From NCBI GenBank assembly GCA_964626685.1, contig CAZVJY010000003.1, positions 124,001 to 188,000 of the forward strand: a stretch of DNA of 64,000 nt, given 5' to 3'. Origin of the DNA: RGEC01 sp964626685. GTDB taxonomy: Bacteria; Bacteroidota; Bacteroidia; NS11-12g; UBA955. The notes under the pieces are model-generated. The model saw nothing but the letters and a program-made list of their open reading frames with translations. It ran no database searches and was not told where the DNA came from. A program made the position numbers and the translations under genes. Positions 17,963 through 26,347 of the stretch are shown here, piece by piece. Within the stretch, counting starts at the first letter, position 1. The number at the start of each line of letters is the position of its first letter.

Positions 17963-18565
17963 ATGAACACCAAAATTGCCTCTAAAAAACCTAAGGAAAA
18001 CTATCGGATTGAACCCATGCGGTTTAACCTGGTACTGATGATTATTGCCAGCTGTATGCTGTTTGCTGCATTTGTAAGTGCATACATTGTGCACATGCCG
18101 GATGCCACTGCCAAGAATACCTGGACTGAATTTGATCTTCCTGTGGAATTCATGTTTTCTGCCATAGTTGCCGTGATTAGTAGTATTACCATTTACATGG
18201 CTTACCGTTCCGCCAAAAATGACGAACTTGTATCCAACAGAATTTATCTCTCAGCAACCTGGTTGCTGGGAATATTGTTCTGCGTGCTGCAATATTTGGG
18301 TTGGCTGAATATGATTTCCAAAGGACTAATGCCCGTAAATACGGATCCGGAAGATATCTCCGCGAGCTATGTGTATGCAATTTCTTTAATTCATTTGCTT
18401 CATGTGTTGGGAGGGATCATTCTGCTAACTGTCACATTAACAAAGGCTTTCAGATTTCAGGTTCACAAAAAAGAACTCACATTGATGAAGGTTACCCACA
18501 CTTACTGGCATTTTCTTGGCTTGTTGTGGATTTATTTGTATTTATTCCTTTATTTCGCAGGGTAA
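17963..18565 (+). CDS. Cytochrome c oxidase subunit III-type protein (small)
   Basis: A 200-residue integral membrane protein with about five TM segments. It has the heme-copper oxidase subunit III pattern: SLIHLLHVLGGIILL and KVTHTYWHFLGLLWIYLYLFLYF at the C-terminus. It is one of two subunit III-like genes in tandem, a usual arrangement in Bacteroidota oxidase clusters. It is shorter than the next paralogue and lacks its N-terminal region, so it may be an accessory or assembly form rather than the structural subunit; this cannot be decided from sequence. Confidence 0.85.
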   Translation: MNTKIASKKPKENYRIEPMRFNLVLMIIASCMLFAAFVSAYIVHMPDATAKNTWTEFDLPVEFMFSAIVAVISSITIYMAYRSAKNDELVSNRIYLSATWLLGILFCVLQYLGWLNMISKGLMPVNTDPEDISASYVYAISLIHLLHVLGGIILLTVTLTKAFRFQVHKKELTLMKVTHTYWHFLGLLWIYLYLFLYFAG

Positions 18566-18574
18566 TTTTGAACA

Positions 18575-19339
18575 ATGGCGAATCAACAACAAGCGGCCTT
18601 TGAACAACAGCCCATGTGGGCCGGCGGGCGCTCCCCTTTTAACGTAAGTTATGGAAAGCTCATGATGTGGCTTTTCCTGCTTTCTGACGCATTTACATTC
18701 TCCAGTCTGCTGGTGCAATACGGAGCACAGCGCTTCAGCAATGTGCAGTCACCGATCGTTACCAACTGGCCTGATCCCGCATCCATTTTTAACCATTTTC
18801 CGTTCATGCACGGCTTGCATTTGCCACTGCTGTTCGTGAGCGTAATGACCTTCATTCTGATTATGTCTTCGGTAACCATGGTACTCGCTGTTGAGGCCGG
18901 GCACCGCAAGAGTAAGCAGGAAGTCGTTCGTTATATGATATATACCATCATCGGAGGTGCCATGTTCCTGGGTTGTCAGGCCTGGGAGTGGACCGTGTTT
19001 ATCGGTGAAGGTGCAACGCTTCACAGTAATCAGTTTGGTATTACCGATGCAGGCCAAAAAGTGTTCGGAGCGTTGGGTTTTGGTGACCATTTTGAATGGC
19101 AGCCTGAGTACCGTACAGCAGGTCCTGTTCCTTTTGCCGCTCTGTTCTTTATTGTAACAGGATTTCACGGATTCCACGTTTTCAGTGGCGTAGTGATCAA
19201 TGTGGTAGTTACCATCATGGCCGCAAGAGGTGTGTTTGATCGCCGTGGCCACTACGAAATGATTGAAAAGGCCGGTCTTTACTGGCACTTTGTGGATCTG
19301 GTATGGGTGTTTGTGTTCACCTTCTTTTATCTCATCTGA
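18575..19339 (+). CDS. coxC: Cytochrome c oxidase subunit III
   Basis: 254 residues with multiple TM helices. N-terminal PFNVSYGKLMMWLFLLSDAFTF is the family opening with the conserved TM1 Ser-Asp/Glu. FHGFHVFSGVVINVVV and YWHFVDLVWVFVFTFFYL are the typical C-terminal helices. The subunit stabilises the catalytic core and proton uptake. Start at 18575, 9 nt after the previous stop; followed 16 nt later by subunit IV. Confidence 0.94.
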   Translation: MANQQQAAFEQQPMWAGGRSPFNVSYGKLMMWLFLLSDAFTFSSLLVQYGAQRFSNVQSPIVTNWPDPASIFNHFPFMHGLHLPLLFVSVMTFILIMSSVTMVLAVEAGHRKSKQEVVRYMIYTIIGGAMFLGCQAWEWTVFIGEGATLHSNQFGITDAGQKVFGALGFGDHFEWQPEYRTAGPVPFAALFFIVTGFHGFHVFSGVVINVVVTIMAARGVFDRRGHYEMIEKAGLYWHFVDLVWVFVFTFFYLI

Positions 19340-19355
19340 TTAATAGTTTTTAACC

Positions 19356-19694
19356 ATGGAATTCTATAATAAACCCGGCGATTACGATGCCATAAACTAC
19401 GTTCCCCACACCGAAAGTCACGGTACAAAAGAACTTTGGCGTACCTTTTGGATTTTGTTGGGAATTACCGTGCTTGACTTCATTATTTACTTCGTGATGC
19501 CTCACACCGGTTTCAGAAATTTCATTTTCATATTCTTCGGAATTGTGAAAGCCTACTACATCGTGGGTGCTTTTATGCACATGAAGTACGAGAAAGTAAA
19601 CCTTGCATTGGTAATACTTGTGCCCACCATTTTCATAATTGGACTGGTGATGGGATTGTTGTATGAAGGCAACGCCTTAACATATGCCAAGTAA
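19356..19694 (+). CDS. coxD: Cytochrome c oxidase subunit IV
   Basis: A 112-residue protein with three TM segments, matching the small caa3/aa3 subunit IV (prokaryotic COX4) family: LWRTFWILLGITVLDFIIYFV, then KAYYIVGAFMHMKYEKVNLAL and a final helix. It is a structural subunit of the oxidase. The TAA stop overlaps the ATG of the Sco gene by one base. Confidence 0.9.
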   Translation: MEFYNKPGDYDAINYVPHTESHGTKELWRTFWILLGITVLDFIIYFVMPHTGFRNFIFIFFGIVKAYYIVGAFMHMKYEKVNLALVILVPTIFIIGLVMGLLYEGNALTYAK

Positions 19695-20380
19695 TGGCTG
19701 CCGGTGCTAAAAAAGGATTTTTAAGGGTGGCCGCTGTTGCGGCCATCATTATTTTACCCATACTGGGAATATTCTATTTGGGCAAAGCCAAATGGGTACA
19801 CAAACCATTGGATTATCTCGGCCAGACAGAAACACTGCCTGATGGTACTAAACAGTATCACACCATAAGCGAAATTCAGCTCACAGACCATACCGGGAAG
19901 ACTGTAACGATGGCAGATTTTGACAGCTGCATTGTGGTTGCCAATATCTTCTTTGCTACCTGCCCTGAAATTTGTCCGGAAATGAATAAACAGGTGCAAA
20001 CCGTGGCAGAAAAGTTTTACCGCAATGAAAAGGTACGCTTTCTGTCTATAACCATCGATCCTGATTCCGACAGTGTTCCGGTTTTGAAGAATTATGCTGC
20101 CCGTTTCCGCGCTGATCGCCTTAACTGGCAGTTTTGTACCGGATCAAAAAAGGAGATTTATGACTGGGTGATCAATGATTTACTGCTGGCAACTGAACAG
20201 AAAGGGCAGGATTTTATCCATGATGACAAAGTGGTACTTATTGACAAGGAAAGACATGTAAGAGCAATCCTTCAGACCCGCGGGGATAAAAACAAAGACC
20301 GCTTTCAAGCGTTAAAAAGGATAGAGGAAGATATCAATAATTTATTGTATGAATACAGACAAAAAGAACTGGATAAGTGA
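19694..20380 (+). CDS. Sco1/SenC family copper chaperone
   Basis: 228 residues with one N-terminal membrane anchor (~10-28) and a thioredoxin-fold domain facing the periplasm. The copper-binding motif is FFATCPEICPEMNKQ (CxxxC), and the third ligand His is in DFIHDDKVVLID near the C-terminus. Sco proteins deliver or reduce copper for the CuA site of subunit II, which fits its place in the oxidase operon. Overlaps the next gene by 32 nt. Confidence 0.94.
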   Translation: MAAGAKKGFLRVAAVAAIIILPILGIFYLGKAKWVHKPLDYLGQTETLPDGTKQYHTISEIQLTDHTGKTVTMADFDSCIVVANIFFATCPEICPEMNKQVQTVAEKFYRNEKVRFLSITIDPDSDSVPVLKNYAARFRADRLNWQFCTGSKKEIYDWVINDLLLATEQKGQDFIHDDKVVLIDKERHVRAILQTRGDKNKDRFQALKRIEEDINNLLYEYRQKELDK

Positions 20381-20909
20381 TAAGGCTTTTTTCTGGCTTG
20401 TAACCGGCGTAAGTGTTGCGGTGCTGGCAGTGGTAGTGTTGTTGCGCTATCTTCCATCTGAGTATCGACCCAATATTCAGCTTGCCAAACATTTGCCTTT
20501 TCTGAATGCTGTGCTTAATTCCTGTGTTTCTGTGTGTCTTGCAGTAGGTTACTACATGATACGCTTTCGAAAAAACAAGGGATTACACCAGTTCTTCATG
20601 TTGTTGGCATTTGTTATTTCAGCGCTTTTTCTGATTAGCTACGTGGCCTATCATACCAGCATGGATCATACGCCTTATTGTGGCGATGGGTTTATGAAAA
20701 CCCTTTATCTCTCTGTTCTTTTCAGCCATATAATGCTTGCTGCGATCATTTTGCCACTGGTGCTGTATACAATTTACTTTAGCACAACAGGAAATTTGGT
20801 CAGGCATAAAAAGCTTGCCCGCTGGACTTTCCCATTGTGGTTTTATGTTTCTGTAACCGGTGTTTTGGTTTATGTATTGATTTCCCCTTGCTATCCCTGG
20901 AATATATGA
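20349..20909 (+). CDS. DUF420 membrane protein (oxidase-associated)
   Basis: A 186-residue protein with five predicted TM helices. Conserved family features are the His in YHTSMDH, SHIMLAAIILPLVLYTIYF and HKKLARWTFPLWFYVSVTGVLVY at the end. DUF420 proteins (YozB/CtaM-like) are encoded beside cytochrome oxidase genes in many bacteria and are needed for oxidase maturation in some Firmicutes; transfer to this organism is inference. The start lies inside the Sco gene and the stop overlaps the next ATG (ATGA), so the three genes are tightly coupled. Confidence 0.88.
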   Translation: MNTDKKNWISDKAFFWLVTGVSVAVLAVVVLLRYLPSEYRPNIQLAKHLPFLNAVLNSCVSVCLAVGYYMIRFRKNKGLHQFFMLLAFVISALFLISYVAYHTSMDHTPYCGDGFMKTLYLSVLFSHIMLAAIILPLVLYTIYFSTTGNLVRHKKLARWTFPLWFYVSVTGVLVYVLISPCYPWNI

Positions 20910-21145
20910 GAAAACTGTTTCTGATACTCTCCGTCTCTGTGCTTATGCAGTTTGCAGTTCCCGCAAAAGGACAGTGTCCTATGTGTAAAACAGCATTAAA
21001 AAGTAACCAGACCAATAAAAAAGGAGCAACTGTGGGCAACGGAATTAACAAAGGGATATTGTTTTTATTGGCTACCCCCTATCTTTTAGCCGGTGCCGCA
21101 GGCTTTGCCTGGTATCAGTATCGAAAAAATCAAAAGGATGCCTGA
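20906..21145 (+). CDS. Small CxxC membrane protein of the oxidase cluster
   Basis: 79 residues. Signal-like N-terminus (MRKLFLILSVSVLMQFAV) ending before GQCPMCK. A short hydrophilic stretch (SNQTNKKGATVGNG) follows, then one TM helix (~55-72) and a basic tail (YRKNQKDA). The CPMC pair would face the periplasm and could bind metal or undergo redox change. The start is fixed by ATGA overlap with the DUF420 stop, and the end overlaps the DUF983 gene by 8 nt. I do not recognise a named family. The context suggests a role in oxidase assembly. Confidence 0.75.
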   Translation: MRKLFLILSVSVLMQFAVPAKGQCPMCKTALKSNQTNKKGATVGNGINKGILFLLATPYLLAGAAGFAWYQYRKNQKDA

Positions 21146-21530
21146 TTTCAAGCATCCCAGACCCAGGCTCATCAGTTTCTTTCTTTGTCGTTGTCCGCGT
21201 TGCGGAAAAGACAAGGTTTTTCCCAATCATATTTACAATGTCGGTAAGTTTGCAGAAACCCAGTATGAGTGTGCAAAATGCAAACTCAGTTACGAGCCTG
21301 AACCCGGTTTTTTCTTCGGTGCGATGTACTGGAGTTATGCCATCATTGTAGCTGTTATCGTGACCATGAGTGTGGCCATGAATATAGTAGGCCTGTTTGA
21401 TTATGCTATTGTTAGTATTCCGATAGCAATTGTAATTTTGCTGCCCGTGATATTCAGGTATAGCCGAATGCTCATGTTGTATGTTGTATATCCTGCCATG
21501 TATCGGGATCAGTACAATAAAAAGCCATAA
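21138..21530 (+). CDS. DUF983 zinc-ribbon membrane protein
   Basis: 130 residues. The N-terminal CRCPRCGKDKVF and a second pair, CAKCK, ~30 residues on form a four-cysteine zinc ribbon, followed by two TM helices (~65-85 and 90-112) and a short basic tail. DUF983 proteins are often encoded with cytochrome oxidase genes; their function is unknown. The start at 21138 overlaps the preceding gene. Last gene of the oxidase cluster, ending immediately before the recA terminator, which has no rightward T-run. Confidence 0.85.
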   Translation: MPDFKHPRPRLISFFLCRCPRCGKDKVFPNHIYNVGKFAETQYECAKCKLSYEPEPGFFFGAMYWSYAIIVAVIVTMSVAMNIVGLFDYAIVSIPIAIVILLPVIFRYSRMLMLYVVYPAMYRDQYNKKP

Positions 21531-21553
21531 AAAAAGACTGCCGAAGCAGTCTT
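21531..21553 (-). terminator. Terminator of recA
   Basis: Minus strand: AAGACTGC, TTCG tetraloop, GCAGTCTT and a T-run (TTTTTTT). It lies 27 nt past the recA stop and directly beside the end of the DUF983 gene, so it may serve both directions, but the T-run favours recA. Confidence 0.88.
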
Positions 21554-21579
21554 CTAAAGAAATCAGGTTTTTACGGTTA

Positions 21580-22611
21580 TTAAGAAGCTTCTCCAGGCTG
21601 TACCGCAACTACTTCTTCGCCGGCGGCATTTTTCGCTTTGATTTTACCTTCAATTTCAAGCAAGAGTTCAGGGTTGTCTTCCAGCAGTTCTTTTACAGAA
21701 TCACGTCCCTGTCCAAGTTTGGTTCCGCCAAAGCTGAACCAGCTTCCGCTTTTCTGAACAACACCCGCATCTACAGCAATATCCAGCACTTCGCCTACAC
21801 GGCTTATGCCTTTTCCGTACATGATGTCGAACTCCACAACGCGGAATGGGGGAGCTACTTTGTTTTTCGCAACTTTTACCTTGGTGCGGTTTCCAATAAT
21901 ATCTTCTCCATCCTTTATTTGACCGATACGGCGAATATCCAGTCGGATAGAAGCGTAAAACTTAAGGGCATTACCACCGGTGGTGGTTTCGGGGTTGCCA
22001 AACATCACTCCAATTTTTTCGCGTAGCTGGTTGATGAAAATAGCCACACATCCGGTTTTGCTGATGGTGCCAGTGAGTTTACGAAGTGCCTGGCTCATCA
22101 GCCTTGCATGCAATCCCATTTTACTATCGCCCATGTCGCCTTCAATTTCAGCGCGGGGAACCAGTGCGGCTACCGAGTCAATTACCAGTACGTCGATAGC
22201 GCCGGAACGAATTAGGTTATCGGCAATTTCCAGCGCCTGCTCCCCGTCGTCGGGCTGGGAGATGAGCAGGTTGGAGGTGTCAATGCCCAGCTTTTCAGCA
22301 TACAATTTATCAAACGCGTGTTCTGCGTCTACAAAGGCGCAAATGCCTCCTTTTTTCTGTGCTTCTGCGATGGTGTGCATGGCAATAGTCGTTTTACCGG
22401 ATGATTCCGGGCCGTATATTTCTATAATTCTTCCGCGGGGGAAACCGCCAACGCCCAGTGCCAGATCGAGGCTGAATGAGCCGGTAGATACTACATCCAC
22501 TGCAATGGAACGGGTATCGTCCATTTTCATAACAACGCCCTTGCCATAGGTTTTTTCCAGCCTCTCGATGGTGGCTTTCAGGGCCTTCATTTTTTCATTT
22601 TGTTCACTCAT
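21580..22611 (-). CDS. recA: Recombinase RecA
   Basis: ATP-dependent strand-exchange protein of homologous recombination. 343 residues from the ATG at 22611 (MSEQNEKMKALKATIERL), the usual family length; an upstream in-frame codon at 22695 would add an atypical leader. Walker A is GPESSGKT, Walker B lies at IDVLVIDSVAALVPRAEIEGD, loop L2 region is INQLREKIGVMFGNPETTTGG, and the acidic C-terminus is KNAAGEEVV. Divergent from radC with ~110 AT-rich bases between them. I see no SOS-box-like dyad there. Confidence 0.98.
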   Translation of the reverse strand: MSEQNEKMKALKATIERLEKTYGKGVVMKMDDTRSIAVDVVSTGSFSLDLALGVGGFPRGRIIEIYGPESSGKTTIAMHTIAEAQKKGGICAFVDAEHAFDKLYAEKLGIDTSNLLISQPDDGEQALEIADNLIRSGAIDVLVIDSVAALVPRAEIEGDMGDSKMGLHARLMSQALRKLTGTISKTGCVAIFINQLREKIGVMFGNPETTTGGNALKFYASIRLDIRRIGQIKDGEDIIGNRTKVKVAKNKVAPPFRVVEFDIMYGKGISRVGEVLDIAVDAGVVQKSGSWFSFGGTKLGQGRDSVKELLEDNPELLLEIEGKIKAKNAAGEEVVAVQPGEAS

Positions 22612-22719
22612 GATTTCGAATTGATTAATAATTTCTGATAATAAATGTGGTCTTTGTTGGTTCAAAAGTAATACATTTGAAAAATAATTACTCATTGTTT
22701 TGTCAAAAAAATTATCAAC

Positions 22720-23406
22720 ATGTTTCAGTCTCTGCCTATTAAACTTTGGAATGAAGATGATCGCCCGCGCGAAAAAATGGCCCTCAAAGGCCGACAGAAT
22801 CTAAGTGACGCCGAATTACTTGCCATTCTGATTGGCCATGGCACACCGCATCACAGCGCCTTGGATTTGGGGAAGATGATGTTATCACGTTACAATAACG
22901 ATTTGAATTGTTTGGCCCGGGCAAGCCTCGCCGATTTGTGTACGATCCCCGGAATTGGAACGGCCAAGGCGGTCAGTATTATGGCGGCTATGGAGCTAAG
23001 TGCCCGCAAAAAAGAATGTGTAACAAAAGTGGCCAAAATAATCACCAGCCGCGACGCCTATGATCAGTTGAGAGGGTATATGGAAGATTTTGATCACGAA
23101 GTCTTTTGGGTACTTTATCTAAATCAGAACAACCGAGTAATGGGCGCGGAAAAAATCAGTGAAGGTGGAATTACCGGAACTGTAATCGATATCAGAATTC
23201 TGCTGCGCAAAGCGTTGGAGCGGCTGGCATGTGGTATTGTGATCGCCCATAATCATCCAAGCGGAAATCTTTTTCCCAGCGAACCCGATTTAAAAATCAC
23301 AAAGCAAATTGAACATGCCTGTAAATTGATGGATGTGTCTCTGCTCGATCACCTGATCATAGGAGCATCCGGCTATTATAGCTTCCGTGACGGGGGTAAA
23401 CTGTGA
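22720..23406 (+). CDS. radC: RadC family protein (JAB1/MPN domain)
   Basis: 228 residues. The N-terminal helix-hairpin-helix-like segment (IPGIGTAKAVSIMAAMEL) is followed by the JAMM metalloprotease-like domain with the metal motif AHNHPSGNLFPSEPD. The biological role of RadC is unsettled despite its name. It is divergent from recA; TACATTTG at 22672-22679 in the shared AT-rich gap is a candidate -7 element for it. Followed by gcvP after 49 nt. Confidence 0.94.
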   Translation: MFQSLPIKLWNEDDRPREKMALKGRQNLSDAELLAILIGHGTPHHSALDLGKMMLSRYNNDLNCLARASLADLCTIPGIGTAKAVSIMAAMELSARKKECVTKVAKIITSRDAYDQLRGYMEDFDHEVFWVLYLNQNNRVMGAEKISEGGITGTVIDIRILLRKALERLACGIVIAHNHPSGNLFPSEPDLKITKQIEHACKLMDVSLLDHLIIGASGYYSFRDGGKL

Positions 23407-23440
23407 CGTATTTTAACAAACTGTGAGCCGCATTTTTTGT

Positions 23441-23448
23441 TAAATTTG
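23441..23448 (+). promoter_or_regulatory. -7 element of gcvP (TAAATTTG)
   Basis: TAAATTTG ends 7 nt before the gcvP ATG, predicting a leader of only a few bases. That leaves no room for a glycine riboswitch. No clear -33 TTG is seen. Confidence 0.5.
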
Positions 23449-23455
23449 CATATTT

Positions 23456-26347
23456 ATGCAACTAAACACGCGTTACACCGAGAAATTCGAGGATCGCCAC
23501 ATTGGTCCCCGCCCTTCCGATTTGCCCGAAATGTTGAAAACCATAGGGGTAGATTCGCTGGAAACCCTCATAGACAAAACCGTTCCGGCCGGTATTCGCC
23601 TACCAAGGCCGCTGAACATAGGTGAGCCTATGAGCGAGCCCGCGTTTTTGGAAATGCTGAAGGCCAAAGCTGCCAAAAATAAGATTTATAAAAACTATAT
23701 TGGTATGGGCTACTATGGTACCCATACACCGGGTGTTATTCTGCGAAACATCATGGAGAATCCCGGATGGTATACCCAATATACTCCTTATCAGGCTGAA
23801 ATTGCACAAGGTCGTCTGGAAGCGCTGCTGAATTATCAGACCATGATTATCGACCTTACCGGCATGGAGATTGCCAATGCATCCCTGCTGGATGAAGGCA
23901 CTGCTGCTGCAGAGGCCATTCATATGTTTTTGGAGCAGGCTCCCAAAGGCCAGGGAATGAAGTTTTTTGTGGACGAAGACATTTTCCCACAAACCAAAGA
24001 CATCCTTATCACCCGCTCAGAGCCCATCGGTGTGGAACTGGTTTTTGGTAATTATAAAACATACAACCCCGACACCACCTATTTCGGTGCCGTTGTGCAG
24101 TACCCCAATGACAAAGGGAGTATTGAAGATTACCGCGAATTTGTGCAGAAGTGCAAAGCCCACAATATCAAAACCTGTTTTATTGCCGATATTCTCTCAC
24201 TGACAGTGCTTACGCCTCCCGGTGAAATGGGAGCCGACTGCGTGGTGGGTTGCACCCAGCGTTTTGGTGTTCCAATGGGTTACGGTGGCCCGCATGCCGC
24301 CTACATGGCCGCCAAAGACGAACACAAACGCCAAATGCCTGGCCGTATTATAGGCGTGAGCATTGACCGCAATGGAAACCGCGCCTTGCGTATGGCTTTG
24401 CAAACCCGCGAGCAGCATATTAAGAGACAGAATGCTACCTCCAATATCTGCACAGCACAGGTGCTGTTGAGCATCATGGCCGGCATGTATGGCTGCTACC
24501 ATGGTCCCGATGGTCTGAAAAAGATTGCCGGCAGGGTACATGCCCTTGCATCCGAGTTGGCACGCGGTATTGAAGCTACCGGAAGCGTTTTCAAGGTGCT
24601 CAACCAGCATTTCTTCGATACCCTTTACATTGAAGTTCCCCGTGCCGAAACCCTAAAAGCCCTTGCTGAAGCGTCCGGTATCAATCTACGTTATTTTGAT
24701 GCAACCCACGTGGGAGTTTCTGTAGATGAAACGACCACAGCGCAGGATGCCAATGCCCTGTTGGAGATTTTTGCCAAGGCAATTGACGGAGAGATGCAGC
24801 AGGTAAGTGATTCTGCACAAAGCCGCATTCCCGCCTCGTTGCAGCGCACATCCAACTATATGCTGCATCCTGTCTTCAATACCCTGCAGTCTGAGCATGA
24901 AATGTTGCGTTATATCCGCGGTCTGGAAAGCAAAGACCTTAGCCTTTGCCACAGCATGATTTCACTGGGTAGCTGCACCATGAAGCTGAATGCCACCACC
25001 GAGATGATTCCCGTAACCTGGCCTGCTTTCAATGCCCTGCATCCTTTTGCCCCGGCCAACCAGGCAGAAGGCTACAAAGAGATTATCGATGAGCTCGACA
25101 AAGATTTGTGTGAAATTACCGGCTTTGCAGCCATGAGCCTACAGCCCAATGCGGGTTCGCAGGGCGAATACGCCGGACTGATGGTCATTCGGGAGTACTT
25201 TAAAGACCGCGGTGAATCGCACCGAAACATTGCCCTGATTCCCAGCAGCGCCCACGGTACCAACCCCGCCAGTGCTGTTATGGCCGGTATGGAAGTGGTG
25301 GTAACTGCCTGCGATGAGCGCGGCAACATTGATTTGAACGACCTGAAGGCCAAAGCCGAACAGTACAAAGACCGTCTGGCTTGTTTGATGGTAACTTATC
25401 CAAGTACCCACGGGGTGTTTGAAAGCGCCATTAAAGATATTACCGCGCTGATTCACCAGTATGGCGGACAGGTATACATGGATGGTGCCAACATGAATGC
25501 CCAGGTAGGCCTCACAAGCCCCGGTATGATTGGCGCTGATGTTTGTCACCTGAATCTGCACAAAACCTTCTGTATTCCCCACGGCGGTGGCGGACCCGGC
25601 ATGGGCCCCATCGGTGTTGCGGCGCACCTTGCGCCTTATCTGCCCGGACATTCAGTAATCAAAACCGGCGGAGAAAAGGCCATGCACGCGGTAAGTGCCG
25701 CCCCCTGGGGCAGTGCAAGCATACTGCTTATTTCGTATGCCTACATCAAAATGATGGGCGGAAAAGGCCTCACCAACGCCACCGAATGGGCCATTTTGAA
25801 TGCCAACTATATGAAAGCCCGTCTGGAAGCCGAATATCCTGTGCTTTACAGCGGTGAGAACGGCTTCTGCGCTCACGAAATGATCCTGGATACACGTAAG
25901 TTCAAAGCATCTGCCGGTATTGAAGCAGCCGATTTTGCAAAACGTCTTATGGATTATGGTTTCCACGCGCCTACGGTTTCATTCCCTGTGAGCGGCACAT
26001 TGATGGTAGAACCTACTGAAAGCGAAAGCAAGGAAGAGTTGGACCGCTTCTGTGATGCCATGCTGTCTATCCGCGAAGAAATTCGTGAAGTAGAGCAAGG
26101 CAATGCAGACAAGGAAGACAACGTGCTGAAAAACGCACCTCATACTGCTTCTGAGATTGCCTCAGATGCTTGGTCGCATGCCTACGGTAGGGAAAAAGCA
26201 GCCTATCCTGCTCCCTTTGTGGCTGCCAAGAAATTCTGGCCTTCTGTGGCACGCGTAAACGACACCTACGGCGACAGAAACCTGGTGTGCGCATGTTTGC
26301 CAATGGAAGCCTACATGAATACAGAAGCCAAAGCGGCAACCGCTTGA
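23456..26347 (+). CDS. gcvP: Glycine dehydrogenase (decarboxylating), full-length P protein
   Basis: PLP-dependent P protein of the glycine cleavage system. It decarboxylates glycine and passes the aminomethyl group to the lipoyl arm of GcvH. 963 residues, i.e. the fused (N+C domain) form. N-terminal FEDRHIGPRPSDLPEML, YYGTHTPGVILRNIMENPGWYTQYTPYQAEIAQGRLE in the first half, the PLP-lysine block NLHKTFCIPHGGGGPGMGPIGV in the second, and glycine-rich loops near SSAHGTNPASA. The other gcv genes are not in this window. The stop overlaps the start of the next gene. Confidence 0.97.
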   Translation: MQLNTRYTEKFEDRHIGPRPSDLPEMLKTIGVDSLETLIDKTVPAGIRLPRPLNIGEPMSEPAFLEMLKAKAAKNKIYKNYIGMGYYGTHTPGVILRNIMENPGWYTQYTPYQAEIAQGRLEALLNYQTMIIDLTGMEIANASLLDEGTAAAEAIHMFLEQAPKGQGMKFFVDEDIFPQTKDILITRSEPIGVELVFGNYKTYNPDTTYFGAVVQYPNDKGSIEDYREFVQKCKAHNIKTCFIADILSLTVLTPPGEMGADCVVGCTQRFGVPMGYGGPHAAYMAAKDEHKRQMPGRIIGVSIDRNGNRALRMALQTREQHIKRQNATSNICTAQVLLSIMAGMYGCYHGPDGLKKIAGRVHALASELARGIEATGSVFKVLNQHFFDTLYIEVPRAETLKALAEASGINLRYFDATHVGVSVDETTTAQDANALLEIFAKAIDGEMQQVSDSAQSRIPASLQRTSNYMLHPVFNTLQSEHEMLRYIRGLESKDLSLCHSMISLGSCTMKLNATTEMIPVTWPAFNALHPFAPANQAEGYKEIIDELDKDLCEITGFAAMSLQPNAGSQGEYAGLMVIREYFKDRGESHRNIALIPSSAHGTNPASAVMAGMEVVVTACDERGNIDLNDLKAKAEQYKDRLACLMVTYPSTHGVFESAIKDITALIHQYGGQVYMDGANMNAQVGLTSPGMIGADVCHLNLHKTFCIPHGGGGPGMGPIGVAAHLAPYLPGHSVIKTGGEKAMHAVSAAPWGSASILLISYAYIKMMGGKGLTNATEWAILNANYMKARLEAEYPVLYSGENGFCAHEMILDTRKFKASAGIEAADFAKRLMDYGFHAPTVSFPVSGTLMVEPTESESKEELDRFCDAMLSIREEIREVEQGNADKEDNVLKNAPHTASEIASDAWSHAYGREKAAYPAPFVAAKKFWPSVARVNDTYGDRNLVCACLPMEAYMNTEAKAATA

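Noticed and set aside
22612..22719. SOS (LexA-type) box between recA and radC
   Set aside because: The gap is AT-rich, but I found no convincing dyad, and LexA is commonly absent from Bacteroidota.
23401..23455. Glycine riboswitch before gcvP
   Set aside because: The gap from radC is 49 nt and the -7 box ends 7 nt from the ATG, leaving no room for an aptamer.
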